DNA of 64,000 nucleotides from Actinomyces sp. UMB0138 (GCF_002849225.1 NZ_PKMC01000002.1:186001-250000); one strand, 5' to 3'; positions 54,783 to 63,983 are shown, counted from the first letter of the stretch. Program-made: numbers and translations. The notes: a model not told the origin generated them from the sequence alone.

Positions 54783-55994
54783 ATGTTGCCAACTGAAAAA
54801 CCATCATTTGGCCCTCTAGATGACGTCAAAGTCATCTTCTCGGCTGTAGAAATCGCTGCTCCGACCGCCGCCGGCCTGATGGCCGAATGGGGCGCCGACG
54901 TGACCTGGATGGAAAACATCTGGTCGGGCGACTCCATGCGCGACACCAAGTGGGTAAAGGAAATGGAACGCCGCAACATGCGCTCTATCTCCATCCACCC
55001 GTTCAGCGACGAAGGCAAGGAAGCGCTGCTCGGCCTCGTCAAGGACGCGGACATCTTCATCGAATCGTCCAAGGGCCCGGTGTGGGCACGCAAGGGCATC
55101 ACCGATGAGGTGCTGTGGGAGGTCAACCCCGACCTGGTAATCGTGCACGTCTCTGGCTTCGGCCAGGACGGCGATCCGGAACGGGTCAACTCGGCTGCCT
55201 ACGACCTGACCGTTGCCGCCTACGCGGGCATCATCGCCCAGAACGGCACTCAGGAACAGCCGATGAACATTGCCCCCTACTCGGTGGACTACTTCAACTC
55301 GCTAATGGTTGTTTCGTCCTCGCTAGCCGCACTACACAAGGCGCGCGCTACCGGCCAGGGCGAAAGCATCGACCTGGCAATGTACGAAACCATGATGCGC
55401 ATCGGGTCCTACTACCTGATGGACTACATGAACGAGGGCATTGTCTGGCCGCGTCCGGGTAACCGCCACCAGAACCTGTGCGCCATCGGCGAATGGGAAT
55501 GCAAGGACGGCTACATCGGGCTGTGCGTCTACGGCGTACCGCAGAATAAGTACCTGCTCGAAACCATCGGCCTGGGCGAGTTGTGGGGCACTGAGGACTA
55601 CCCAGAGGACACCTCGGCTCTGTGGCTGAACGGGCCTAAGGCCGACCTGATCCAGCAGAAGCTGACCGAATACCTGAAGACGCAGTACAAGAAGGACGTG
55701 GAGCGCGACTTCACCGCCCACAAGATTGCGGCGCAAGTTGTCAACGAGTTCGAAGAGGTTGTCAAGGAAGAGCACATGTACCAGCGTGGCGTCTTCACCG
55801 AATGGGAAAACGAAGATGGCCAGAAGATCAAGGGCATCGGCGTCTTCCCGAAGTTCAAGAACAACCCGGGCAGGCAGTGGCGTCCCATGCCGAAGCTGGG
55901 CGAAGACACTCGTTACCTGCTTGAACGGGCTGGTTTCAGCGAAGAAAAGATCAATGAATTCAAGGAATCTGGCAAGCTCAAGTTTGCCGAGTAA
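54783..55994 (+). CDS. caiB: L-carnitine/crotonobetaine CoA-transferase (CaiB)
   Basis: 403 residues (E. coli CaiB 405). Class III CoA-transferase; the catalytic Asp is D169 in YSVDYFNSL, the same number as in E. coli CaiB. Segments FGPLDDVKVIFSAVEIA, SKGPVWARKGITDEVLW, HVSGFGQ, LAALHKAR, GESIDLAMYE and PKFKNNPGRQWR follow the CaiB pattern. Moves CoA from gamma-butyrobetainyl-CoA to crotonobetaine or carnitine, closing the cycle. caiC follows after 33 bases. Confidence 0.88.
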   Translation: MLPTEKPSFGPLDDVKVIFSAVEIAAPTAAGLMAEWGADVTWMENIWSGDSMRDTKWVKEMERRNMRSISIHPFSDEGKEALLGLVKDADIFIESSKGPVWARKGITDEVLWEVNPDLVIVHVSGFGQDGDPERVNSAAYDLTVAAYAGIIAQNGTQEQPMNIAPYSVDYFNSLMVVSSSLAALHKARATGQGESIDLAMYETMMRIGSYYLMDYMNEGIVWPRPGNRHQNLCAIGEWECKDGYIGLCVYGVPQNKYLLETIGLGELWGTEDYPEDTSALWLNGPKADLIQQKLTEYLKTQYKKDVERDFTAHKIAAQVVNEFEEVVKEEHMYQRGVFTEWENEDGQKIKGIGVFPKFKNNPGRQWRPMPKLGEDTRYLLERAGFSEEKINEFKESGKLKFAE

Positions 55995-56027
55995 GGAGAG
56001 TGCGGGGTCTCCCGCGCAGGTGAAATA

Positions 56028-57563
56028 ATGTTTCAAACTGGCGATGGAACTACGGTGCGTAGCCTTGTGGAATACCAGGCACAAACACATCCGGAGCAGG
56101 TCTTCCTAATTTTTGAGGACTGCGACGCGGACGTGCGGCGGGTATACACCTACGCCCAGTTCCATCGCCTCTCCAACAAGGCGGCCAATCTGTTCCTTGA
56201 AAGGGGGGTCCGCCGGGGGGATCGGGTAGCTGTCCAGCTAACCAACTCCCCCGAATGTCTGGAGGCCCTGGTGGGCCTCGCCAAGATAGGGGCGATCTAC
56301 GTGCCCCTGAATTCCTCCTACACCACCGCAGAGTGCGCCTACATTATGAAGGCGTGCGACGTTTCCCTTCTGCTTACTCAGCCGTCCCTCTACCAGATGC
56401 CGGGCATGGACGAATTGATCGAGGACGTGCTGGTAGTTGACGGTTCGCCCTCGGGATATGAGACCTTGCGGGATGCGCAGTCGGAGGAACTGGCTAGTGA
56501 GCACGAACCGGTAAGTGCGGATGTCGTGGAAATTATGTTCACTTCGGGGACTACCTCCACGCCTAAGGGAGTAATGCTCACTAACGCCAACATGATCTTC
56601 TCGGGTCTGTACGTGAACTGGCAGCTGGCCATGAATCACGAAGACCGCTACATGACTTCCATGTGCGCTTCGCACGTGAATTTCCAACTTTCTGCTCTGC
56701 TGCCAGTGCTGACGGTGGGAGCAACCCTGATTTTGGCATCCCGCTATTCGGCTACGCGTTTTTGGAACCAGGTGCGCCGAAATGATGCGACTTTGGTGCA
56801 GTCGATGGCGATGATGGTGCGCACTATGATGCGCCAACCGGTTGCCGAGGGCGAACGCGATCATCGGGTCCGCCAGGTGCACTATTTCCTCCCTATATCT
56901 AGGAAGGAAAAGGCCGCTTTTGAGGAGCGCTTCGGCGTGACGCTGCTGAACAACTACGGTTCTACCGAATCACTGGTGGGGGTCATAACCGACTACCCGT
57001 ACGGACCGCGCAAGTGGCCTTCGATTGGGCGAGTAGGCCCGGGCTACCAGGTGCGCATTGTCGATGCCGAGGGCGAAGATGTTCCTCCTGGCGAATGCGG
57101 GGAAATTCTGGTGCGGGGCCGGAAGGGTTATTCGCTGATGGCCGGCTACTGGAAGGATCCGGAAGCAACCGCTGCGGCGATTGACCAGGACGGCTGGTAT
57201 CACACGGGTGATTTTGGTTCCTGCGACCAGGATGGGTGGTTCTATTTTGCTGACCGCCACATCGATCTGATCAAGCGCGGTGGCGAAAACATTTCCACTA
57301 CCGAAGTGGAAAACATTCTCGAAGAAATGCCGGGAATTGCAGAAGCGGCAGTAGTGGGAGTGCCCGATCCGGTGCGCGACCAGGCCGTGAAAGCGGTACT
57401 TGTACTGACTCCCGGGTCGAACATTACCGAGGCCGAAATTTCGGCCTATGCGGCGGCCAATCTGGCCTCGTTCAAAGTTCCTTCCGTAATCGAGTTCCGC
57501 AAGGCTTTGCCGCGTGGAGCCTACGGAAAACTCCTGAAGCATCTATTGGTGCCAAGTAACTAA
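56028..57563 (+). CDS. caiC: Carnitine/crotonobetaine--CoA ligase (CaiC-like)
   Basis: 511 residues (E. coli CaiC 517). AMP-forming acyl-CoA synthetase: P-loop MFTSGTTSTPKGVMLT, the NNYGSTES adenine site, HTGDFG and the hinge region DRHIDLIKRGGENIS, ending with the catalytic Lys in PRGAYGKLLK. Primes the CoA cycle by making carnitinyl-, crotonobetainyl- or butyrobetainyl-CoA at the cost of ATP. Position after caiB matches the E. coli order. Confidence 0.85.
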   Translation: MFQTGDGTTVRSLVEYQAQTHPEQVFLIFEDCDADVRRVYTYAQFHRLSNKAANLFLERGVRRGDRVAVQLTNSPECLEALVGLAKIGAIYVPLNSSYTTAECAYIMKACDVSLLLTQPSLYQMPGMDELIEDVLVVDGSPSGYETLRDAQSEELASEHEPVSADVVEIMFTSGTTSTPKGVMLTNANMIFSGLYVNWQLAMNHEDRYMTSMCASHVNFQLSALLPVLTVGATLILASRYSATRFWNQVRRNDATLVQSMAMMVRTMMRQPVAEGERDHRVRQVHYFLPISRKEKAAFEERFGVTLLNNYGSTESLVGVITDYPYGPRKWPSIGRVGPGYQVRIVDAEGEDVPPGECGEILVRGRKGYSLMAGYWKDPEATAAAIDQDGWYHTGDFGSCDQDGWFYFADRHIDLIKRGGENISTTEVENILEEMPGIAEAAVVGVPDPVRDQAVKAVLVLTPGSNITEAEISAYAAANLASFKVPSVIEFRKALPRGAYGKLLKHLLVPSN

Positions 57564-57577
57564 AAGAAAGGAATGCC

Positions 57578-58453
57578 ATGGCTATTAACACTGATATGGT
57601 CGGGCAAACATTTGGTCCCTTCACTCGCGACTACACGTTCCGTGATCTGGAACTGTTCGCCCTTGGGTGCGGTGCGGGTATCGACGGCAAAGACGGCCTC
57701 GAATACATCAACGAAAAGGATCCGCAGAACCCGCAACTGAAGGTGCTGCCCATGTTCGGCGCAATGCTGATCGTAGACAGCGAAGTCACTCGTACGATCG
57801 ACTACGGCTACAACTACGCAGGGTCGCTGCACTGGGGCTTTGACATCAAGTTCCACCAGCCCATCACCAAGATGTCCGATCACCTAGAGACCAAGGTGAA
57901 GCTTGAGGGCCTGTACGACCGTGGCGAAGGCCGCGGGCTGCTAGCACAGCACATTGGCGACACCTACGATTCGGATGGCAACCTGCTGTTCACCAACGAA
58001 TCCTGGGACTGCCTGATTTATGACGGCGGCTGGGGCGGCCCCAAGCCTCCGAAGGATCTGGTGGACATGCCCGATCGCGAACCCGATTACGAAATTAGCG
58101 AGCGCATTCCAGAGAACCAGGCGCTAATCTACCGCCTGTCCGGGGACTACCACCCGCAGCACATCGACTGGGATTACGCCGCCAAGAACGGTGAGCCCCG
58201 TCCGATTCTGCACGCTATTTCTTACGCGGGCGTCGTCATGCGCCACGCCATCAACCAGTTTGTGCCGGGCGAGCCCGAGCGCATTACTCGTTTCAAGACC
58301 CGTATCACCTCTCCGGTCCACCCTGGCACCGTCCTGAAGACCCAGCTGTGGAAGGTGGGCGAGGGCGAGCTGCGCTTCCGCCTAGTTGACGAAGATTTCG
58401 AAAAGACAGGCGCGAAACCGCACCTGAACTGGGGCATCATCGAATACCGGTAA
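57578..58453 (+). CDS. MaoC-like hydratase-2 family enoyl-CoA hydratase, in place of CaiD
   Basis: 291 residues, a double hot-dog hydratase 2. N-terminal half has LFALGCGAGID and KVLPMFGAML; the C-terminal half holds the catalytic pair D190 and H195 in SGDYHPQHID, followed by PRPILHAISYAG. These enzymes hydrate trans-2-enoyl-CoA to (R)-3-hydroxyacyl-CoA. L-carnitine is the (R)-3-hydroxy form, so the enzyme would suit crotonobetainyl-CoA to L-carnitinyl-CoA. No crotonase-fold CaiD is present. Fifteen bases after caiC. Confidence 0.85.
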   Translation: MAINTDMVGQTFGPFTRDYTFRDLELFALGCGAGIDGKDGLEYINEKDPQNPQLKVLPMFGAMLIVDSEVTRTIDYGYNYAGSLHWGFDIKFHQPITKMSDHLETKVKLEGLYDRGEGRGLLAQHIGDTYDSDGNLLFTNESWDCLIYDGGWGGPKPPKDLVDMPDREPDYEISERIPENQALIYRLSGDYHPQHIDWDYAAKNGEPRPILHAISYAGVVMRHAINQFVPGEPERITRFKTRITSPVHPGTVLKTQLWKVGEGELRFRLVDEDFEKTGAKPHLNWGIIEYR

Positions 58454-58488
58454 ATCCAAATTAGTCACGACTAAAGAGGGGGACACGC

Positions 58489-59808
58489 ATGGCGAAAGAG
58501 GCAGTATTACTGGATGATCTGGGAGTTACTCCCTTCTTGCGGCGTGTCACCCTCTTCTCGTCGGGCGGCCCCTTTCTAGAGGGGTACGTCCTCGGCGTCG
58601 TCGGCATCGCTATGGTGAAGATGGTGCCCGACTTGCATCTAACAGACTCGCAGGTCGGGGCGATCGGGACGATCGCCCTGGCCGGTCTGTTTGTCGGGGC
58701 CATCCTTGGCGGGTGGGCGACCGATAAACTGGGGCGTCGCAAAATGTTCGTCATCGACGTACTAGCAATTGCCGCCCTTTCGATTGGGAACTTATTTGTG
58801 CACGATGCGATCCAACTGATCGCCGTACGCTTCCTGATCGGAGTTGCGATCGGAGCGGATTACCCGATAGCCACCTCAATGATTGCCGAGTTCACCCCAC
58901 GGCGGTATCGAGCAATATCGATGGGCTTTATTGCGGCCGTGTGGTACGTGGGCGCAAACGTGTCTTACCTGGTCGGATACCTGGTGCTTGAATGGCGTAA
59001 CGGATGGCGGTGGGCACTGGCGTCCTCGCTAATTCCGTGCATAATCATTTTGGTAGGCCGCTGGTCGATCCCAGAATCGCCCAGGTGGCTGTACTCGAAG
59101 GGGCGCAAAGAGGAAGCCGATCAGATTCTGCACGACATTTTCGACCATTGGGTGGTACTCGAGGAGGAACCCTCCGAGCGCACCCGCTTTGGCGAAATTT
59201 TCAAGGGCGTGTATCTAAAACGCATCCTTTTCGTGGGCTTTATCTGGCTGTGTCAGGCAATCCCAATGTTTGCCATCTACACCTACGGTCCCCAGATCAT
59301 GGGAGCCTTCGGATTCGATTCTGGCAGGGGCATCCTGATTGGCGAATCGATAGTGGGAACCTTCTTCTTGCTGGGTACGATCCCCGCGATGTTCCTTGCT
59401 GAATGGCTGGGCCGGCGCCCCCTAATTATCTATTCGTTTTTGCTGATGACAGCTGCTATGGCCGTGTTGGGTTGGTATAAGGGTGCGCCTATTGCCGTCG
59501 TCATTGCTTGCTTTGGTATCTATGCGATCTGTTCCGGTGGCCCCGGAAACCTGCAATGGCTCTATCCAAACGAACTGTTCCCAACCCAAGTGCGCGCGTC
59601 TGCCATGGGAGTGGCAATGGCTTTCTCTCGAATCGGCACGGTCTTTTCGATCTATTTGCTTCCGGGACTTATCAGTACCCGGGGCATTGAGGCCGTTATG
59701 CTGATGGGCGCCGGCATATCCGCGCTTGGGGCCCTAGTGTCGATACTGTTTGCCCCCGAAACAAAGGGGCTCACTCTGGCGGCAGCCAGCTCCGTCGAGA
59801 GAAGGTAA
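58489..59808 (+). CDS. MFS transporter (metabolite:H+ symporter, sugar-porter-like)
   Basis: 439 residues, twelve helices. Motifs GGWATDKLGRRKMF after helix 2, RFLIGVAIGADYPIA, PESPRWLYSKGR after helix 6 and EWLGRRPLI after helix 8 mark the sugar-porter/metabolite-symporter group. Sequence unlike the first MFS of the operon, so the two are not recent duplicates. It may import or export a carnitine-pathway compound. Overlaps the metallohydrolase by one base (TAATG). Confidence 0.87.
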   Translation: MAKEAVLLDDLGVTPFLRRVTLFSSGGPFLEGYVLGVVGIAMVKMVPDLHLTDSQVGAIGTIALAGLFVGAILGGWATDKLGRRKMFVIDVLAIAALSIGNLFVHDAIQLIAVRFLIGVAIGADYPIATSMIAEFTPRRYRAISMGFIAAVWYVGANVSYLVGYLVLEWRNGWRWALASSLIPCIIILVGRWSIPESPRWLYSKGRKEEADQILHDIFDHWVVLEEEPSERTRFGEIFKGVYLKRILFVGFIWLCQAIPMFAIYTYGPQIMGAFGFDSGRGILIGESIVGTFFLLGTIPAMFLAEWLGRRPLIIYSFLLMTAAMAVLGWYKGAPIAVVIACFGIYAICSGGPGNLQWLYPNELFPTQVRASAMGVAMAFSRIGTVFSIYLLPGLISTRGIEAVMLMGAGISALGALVSILFAPETKGLTLAAASSVERR

Positions 59809-60437
59809 TGATGTACCGCATTGAAAAGCATGTTGTAAGTTCTTACGAAACTAATTGCTATTTCTTAATTAGTGAAAATGAAACGCTAATTATTGATCCG
59901 GGCGATAACGCAAATCTGCTTCTACATAAGTTGCAGGGGAGGAATCCGGTCGGCATTGTGGTTACGCACTGCCACTCAGACCACATCAGCGCAATAAACG
60001 AGCTGGTAGAGGCCTATTCTATACCGGTAATGGTCGGCGAGGACGACGTTGCCGGGGTGGCTGATCCGCACCTGTCAGGATCCGACGACGACGGCACTTT
60101 CTACAAGGTTGATGTTCCATGCACCGGTCTTCGCGAGGGCGAAGTGATCCAGTGGGGCGATGCCACTTTGCAGGTGTTGTCAACGCCGGGGCACACCCCC
60201 GGTTCTATCTGTCTGTTGGATACCGAAAATAGCATCATATTTACTGGTGATACGCTATTTGCGGGCTCTGTAGGAAGAACCGATTTTGTGCGGGGAGACG
60301 CGGCCGCGATGCGGCAGACTTGCAAGCGGCTGGCAGGGCTTAATCCCGCCCTTTCGGTACTGCCGGGGCACGGTCCCGCCACGACCATGGAGGTCGAACA
60401 ACGCTTGAATCCCTTCCTAAGCTCTTTTACCTACTGA
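59808..60437 (+). CDS. Metallo-beta-lactamase-fold hydrolase (glyoxalase II-like)
   Basis: 209 residues. Zinc ligands H54, H56, D58 and H59 in THCHSDH, then GHTPGSICLLD and FTGDTLFAGSVGRTD, then the last His in PGHGPATT. This resembles small glyoxalase II/YcbL-type hydrolases that split thioesters. Starts in the stop of the MFS gene, so it is coupled to the operon. A thioesterase for a CoA or low-molecular-weight thiol ester is possible; substrate unknown. Alternative start is the next codon, ATG 59811. Confidence 0.85.
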   Translation: MMYRIEKHVVSSYETNCYFLISENETLIIDPGDNANLLLHKLQGRNPVGIVVTHCHSDHISAINELVEAYSIPVMVGEDDVAGVADPHLSGSDDDGTFYKVDVPCTGLREGEVIQWGDATLQVLSTPGHTPGSICLLDTENSIIFTGDTLFAGSVGRTDFVRGDAAAMRQTCKRLAGLNPALSVLPGHGPATTMEVEQRLNPFLSSFTY

Positions 60438-60542
60438 AATAAAGCGTCGAATCTTCCTCTAGAAAACCATATTAACGGTGCAAAATTGGCCTCTCACCTG
60501 CAGAAACTATTTCTAATATTTCCACAAAGAAATAAAAAGAAA

Positions 60543-60572
60543 TTGTGATTTTTAGGGAGAAAGTCCTATTAA
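60543..60572 (+). promoter_or_regulatory. Promoter candidate of fixABCX
   Basis: TTGTGA (60543-60548) and TATTAA (60567-60572) with an 18-base spacer, in a 210-base AT-rich gap between the metallohydrolase and fixA. The TGTGA half-site resembles a CRP/FNR-family half-site but no second half is clear. Confidence 0.4.
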
Positions 60573-60647
60573 AAATAGACACTGCTGCGGTTGGATTGTG
60601 GGTAGCAAACAAATGCGTATTCACTATTCCTGGAGGAGGAATATTAG

Positions 60648-61406
60648 ATGACTGTTGCGGTTGCGTATAAATATGCGGCAAACCCCCAGGACGCTAACGT
60701 CCGTTCTGATGGGTCCGTCGATTGGTCTCGCGCCAAGGCTGCCGTCTCCGACTACGATCCCGTAGCCGTTGAGGTCGGTCGCAAGCTGGCAGAAGCCGCC
60801 GGGGCAGAACTGGTTGGCATCTCTGTTGGTGGCAAGAACCTGTCTTCGTCCATGGCAAAGAAGAACGCCATGTCCAAGGGCCTCGATCGTGGCCTAATCC
60901 TTTCCGACGAAGCCACCACTTCGTGGAACAGCGCAAAGATTGCTTCCGCCCTGGCCGAACTGGCCAAGCAGGCAGAGGCTGAAGTTGTTCTGACTGGTGA
61001 CTCCTCCATCGACGAGGGCGTCGGCGTCATGAGTGCATTGGTTGCAGGCTACCTAGGCTGGCCATGCTTCCAGGAAGTCGTCTCGATTACCCCGGCCGAC
61101 GGCGGTTACGAAATCGTCCAGGCTGTTGGCGGCGGCACTCGCACCCTGACCGTGAGCGGCAACGTGGTTGTCTCTGTGGCCACCGACGCAGCTCCCGTGA
61201 AGGTGCCTTCCATGAAGGACATTCTGGCTGCAGGCAAGAAGCCCGTCGAGGTTGTTGCTGCTGACGCAGTTTCTGCAGCACCCGTCGAGGTCGAAGTTAC
61301 CGGCACCGAGAAGCCGGCTGTTAAGGACCGCAAGAACCAGGTCTACACCGGTGAAGAAGCTGTCGCCGAACTTGTTGGAGCACTGCGCTCCGAGGGCGTT
61401 CTGTAA
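60648..61406 (+). CDS. fixA: Electron transfer flavoprotein beta subunit-like protein FixA
   Basis: 252 residues. ETF-beta fold with VAYKYAANPQDANVR at the start and the nucleotide-binding segment VVLTGDSSIDEGVGVMSALVAGYLGW, then AVGGGTRTLTV. Pairs with FixB to carry electrons to CaiA. Strong site ggaggagg ahead of ATG 60648. First of fixA-fixB-fixC-fixX. Confidence 0.93.
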   Translation: MTVAVAYKYAANPQDANVRSDGSVDWSRAKAAVSDYDPVAVEVGRKLAEAAGAELVGISVGGKNLSSSMAKKNAMSKGLDRGLILSDEATTSWNSAKIASALAELAKQAEAEVVLTGDSSIDEGVGVMSALVAGYLGWPCFQEVVSITPADGGYEIVQAVGGGTRTLTVSGNVVVSVATDAAPVKVPSMKDILAAGKKPVEVVAADAVSAAPVEVEVTGTEKPAVKDRKNQVYTGEEAVAELVGALRSEGVL

Positions 61407-61425
61407 GGGAAGGATTTAGTCAAAA

Positions 61426-62292
61426 ATGGCAAACGCATGGGTTATCGCGGCGGAATCTCACGTCGCAAAGCTGATCGAACTCGGTAAGGCTGCCGCCGGC
61501 TCCGTCACCGTCGTCACCGTGGGTGACGTCAAGGTTGCGGGCGCGGACAAGGTCCTGAACGTCGCCCTCGCCGAGGGCGTCCCCGCAGAAGCTGCAGCTC
61601 CCGCAGTGGCAGAAGCAATCACCGCAGAAGCTGGCGACGTTGTGCTCGCTGCTTCCCGCCCGGTCGAAAAGGTGCTGGCTGGCGCCGTTGCTGCCAAGCT
61701 GAACGCTCCGCTGCTCACCTCCCCGCTGGAAATTGGGGCTTGCCAGGCGAAGCTGTCGCGCTTCGGCGGCATCTCGACCGAAACCGTCACCTACTCCGGC
61801 GTGGCCGTGTTCATCGCCGAAGGTGGAGCCGACGCTGCTGGCGATGCCGCAGCTGAAGAGGTCGCCTTCTCCGGCTACGACGCCAAGGTCACCGCAGTGG
61901 CAGAATCTTCGGCAGCTCAGGCAAACCTGGGCGACGCCCGCAAGATCGTCTCCGTCGGCCGTGGCTTCAAGGCAGAAGAAGACCTGCAGCTCGCCCGCGA
62001 TCTGGCAGGCGCGCTCGGAGCAGAAATTGCTTGCTCGCGTCCGGTTGCTGAAGGTTCCGGCTGGCTAAGCCGCGACCGCTACGTTGGCGTGTCCGGCCAG
62101 TCCGTCTCGCCAGACCTGTACCTGGCAGTCGGCATTTCCGGCCAGATCCAGCACACCGCTGGTATGGATAGCTCCAAGCTCGTTGTTGCGATCAACTCCG
62201 ACAAGGACGCTCCTATTTTCGCAAAGGCAGATTACGGAATCGTCGGCGACCTCTACGAAGTGTTGCCGGCCCTAACTGAGGCAGTTCGATAA
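61426..62292 (+). CDS. fixB: Electron transfer flavoprotein alpha subunit-like protein FixB
   Basis: 288 residues. The ETF-alpha FAD domain is in the last 120 residues: VSVGRGFKAEEDL, SRPVAEGSGWLSRDRYVGVSGQSVSPDLYLAVGISGQIQHTAGM and the NSDKDAPIF end. The N-terminal domain is Ala-rich and diverged. Forms the flavoprotein heterodimer with FixA. Confidence 0.94.
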   Translation: MANAWVIAAESHVAKLIELGKAAAGSVTVVTVGDVKVAGADKVLNVALAEGVPAEAAAPAVAEAITAEAGDVVLAASRPVEKVLAGAVAAKLNAPLLTSPLEIGACQAKLSRFGGISTETVTYSGVAVFIAEGGADAAGDAAAEEVAFSGYDAKVTAVAESSAAQANLGDARKIVSVGRGFKAEEDLQLARDLAGALGAEIACSRPVAEGSGWLSRDRYVGVSGQSVSPDLYLAVGISGQIQHTAGMDSSKLVVAINSDKDAPIFAKADYGIVGDLYEVLPALTEAVR

Positions 62293-62296
62293 ATAA

Positions 62297-63595
62297 ATGA
62301 CCGAAGAAGAGTACGACTTTGATGCCATCGTCATCGGTGGCGGAATTTCGGGTGCGGTTTGCGCCTACCTGCTCGCCAGCCAGGAAAAGGAAGTCCTGCT
62401 GATTGAGCGCGGTGTGGAACCGGGTTCGAAGAACCTGTCCGGCGGTGTTTTTTACTGCCGCGTAATGCAGGAAATCTTCCCTAACTTCATTGAAGAAGCC
62501 CCGATTGAACGAAAGATTACGCGTAACTGCATTTCCTTCTTGAACAAGGAATCTTTCGTCAACGTGGACTACTGGGATGGGCGTCTAGCCGAACCTGTGA
62601 ATGCGGTGACCGTCCTACGGGCCAAGTTCGATCCGTGGCTTTCGCAGCAGTGCGAAGAAGCGGGCGTGACCGTGATGCCTGGCATCAAGGTCGACTCTTT
62701 GGTCAAGGAAGATGGACGTTACATTGGCGTCCGCGCTGGTGAGGACGAACTGAAGGCGCGCGTGATTATTGCGGCTGACGGCGTCAACTCCTTCATCAGC
62801 AAGGACGAGGGGCTGCGCGATCGCGAACCTAAAGAGAACCTGGCGGTGGGCGTCAAGTCCGTCATCCAGCTTGGGGAAGATCGCATTCGCGAACGCTTCA
62901 ACCTGAACGAGGACGAGGGTGCCGCCTACGCGATCGTGGGCGATTGCACCGAGGGCGTCGCAGGTGGCGGATTCATGTACACCAACAAGGAATCCGTATC
63001 CATCGGCATCGTGGCGCGTCTCGATGACATCGAGAAGAAGGGCAAGGTCTCTTCCGATCTGCACGACCACTTCCTTTCCCATCCCGCAATCGCGCCGTTC
63101 CTCAAGGATGGGGAACTGCTCGAGTACGGCTGCCACCTGGTAGCTGAAGGCGGAGCCAAGATGCAGCACGACCTGGTCCACCCCGGCCTGATTGTTATCG
63201 GCGACGCCGCTGGATTCACCCTGAACACCGGCTTCACCGTTCGCGGCATGGACCTAGCTGCTGGTAGCGCGCAGGCTGCAGCCCGAGCCGTCCTCGCCGC
63301 CCTAGACAAGAAGGACTATTCGAAGGAAGCGCTGAGCGCATACATCACCGAATACGAATCCATGTTTGTCGGCAAGGATATGAAGACTTACGCAGGCGCT
63401 CCAGAATTTCTGGAAAACGACGAAATGTATGGCGAGGTCGGCGAACTGGTGGCGAATGTCCTGTACGGCGTTTACAACCACGACCTCACCCCGCGCAAGC
63501 ACCTGGTGAAGGCCGCGTGGGATGCGTTCAAGGAATCGCCGCTGAAACTAACCAAGCTAGCCAAGATCGCCGTTCAAGGTATGAGGTCGATGTAA
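62297..63595 (+). CDS. fixC: FAD-dependent oxidoreductase FixC (ETF-quinone oxidoreductase type)
   Basis: 432 residues. Dinucleotide-binding IVIGGGISGAVCAYLLA near residues 11-27, a second FAD contact ADGVNS and VIGDAAGFTLNTGFTVRGMD near 302-321. Passes electrons between the ferredoxin-like FixX, FixAB and possibly quinone. Four bases after fixB; its stop abuts the fixX start. Confidence 0.94.
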   Translation: MTEEEYDFDAIVIGGGISGAVCAYLLASQEKEVLLIERGVEPGSKNLSGGVFYCRVMQEIFPNFIEEAPIERKITRNCISFLNKESFVNVDYWDGRLAEPVNAVTVLRAKFDPWLSQQCEEAGVTVMPGIKVDSLVKEDGRYIGVRAGEDELKARVIIAADGVNSFISKDEGLRDREPKENLAVGVKSVIQLGEDRIRERFNLNEDEGAAYAIVGDCTEGVAGGGFMYTNKESVSIGIVARLDDIEKKGKVSSDLHDHFLSHPAIAPFLKDGELLEYGCHLVAEGGAKMQHDLVHPGLIVIGDAAGFTLNTGFTVRGMDLAAGSAQAAARAVLAALDKKDYSKEALSAYITEYESMFVGKDMKTYAGAPEFLENDEMYGEVGELVANVLYGVYNHDLTPRKHLVKAAWDAFKESPLKLTKLAKIAVQGMRSM

Positions 63596-63892
63596 ATGGA
63601 AGAATACATTGGGGGAACCGTTCCGGACCGCCTGGCCAGGAACGTATACGAAGTAGACGAAGGTAACCCGCACATTGAGGTAAATCAGGAGATTGCGAAG
63701 GCCACGGGCACTGGCAAGCTGCTGGTTCGCATTTGCCCGGCGCACGTGTACTCCGAAGCGGAAAATGGGGACATTGAGGTCGAATACGCGGCCTGCCTCG
63801 AATGTGGCACCTGTCGCGCGGTAGCTGCCCCTGGCGCTTTGACCTGGCATTACCCGCAGTCCTCTATGGGCATCATGTTCCGTGAAGGCTAA
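63596..63892 (+). CDS. fixX: Ferredoxin-like protein FixX
   Basis: 98 residues. Four cysteines C47, C67, C70 and C73 in ICPAHVY and CLECGTC fit one 4Fe-4S cluster, as in E. coli FixX; the end SSMGIMFREG also matches. Directly follows fixC (stop and start adjacent). Completes the FixABCX set. Confidence 0.94.
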   Translation: MEEYIGGTVPDRLARNVYEVDEGNPHIEVNQEIAKATGTGKLLVRICPAHVYSEAENGDIEVEYAACLECGTCRAVAAPGALTWHYPQSSMGIMFREG

Positions 63893-63910
63893 CTAAGTCG
63901 ATAGACTAGA

Positions 63911-63943
63911 CCCGGCTCCTTTAATGGGGCCGGGAAGCTTTTT
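63911..63943 (+). terminator. Terminator after fixX
   Basis: Nine-pair stem (63911-63919 with 63926-63934, one T-G pair) with a 6-base loop, followed by aagcttttta. Confidence 0.85.
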
Positions 63944-63983
63944 ATGCGGCTAGGGCACTGTGGTGCCAGAAGGTGGGGAGCAA

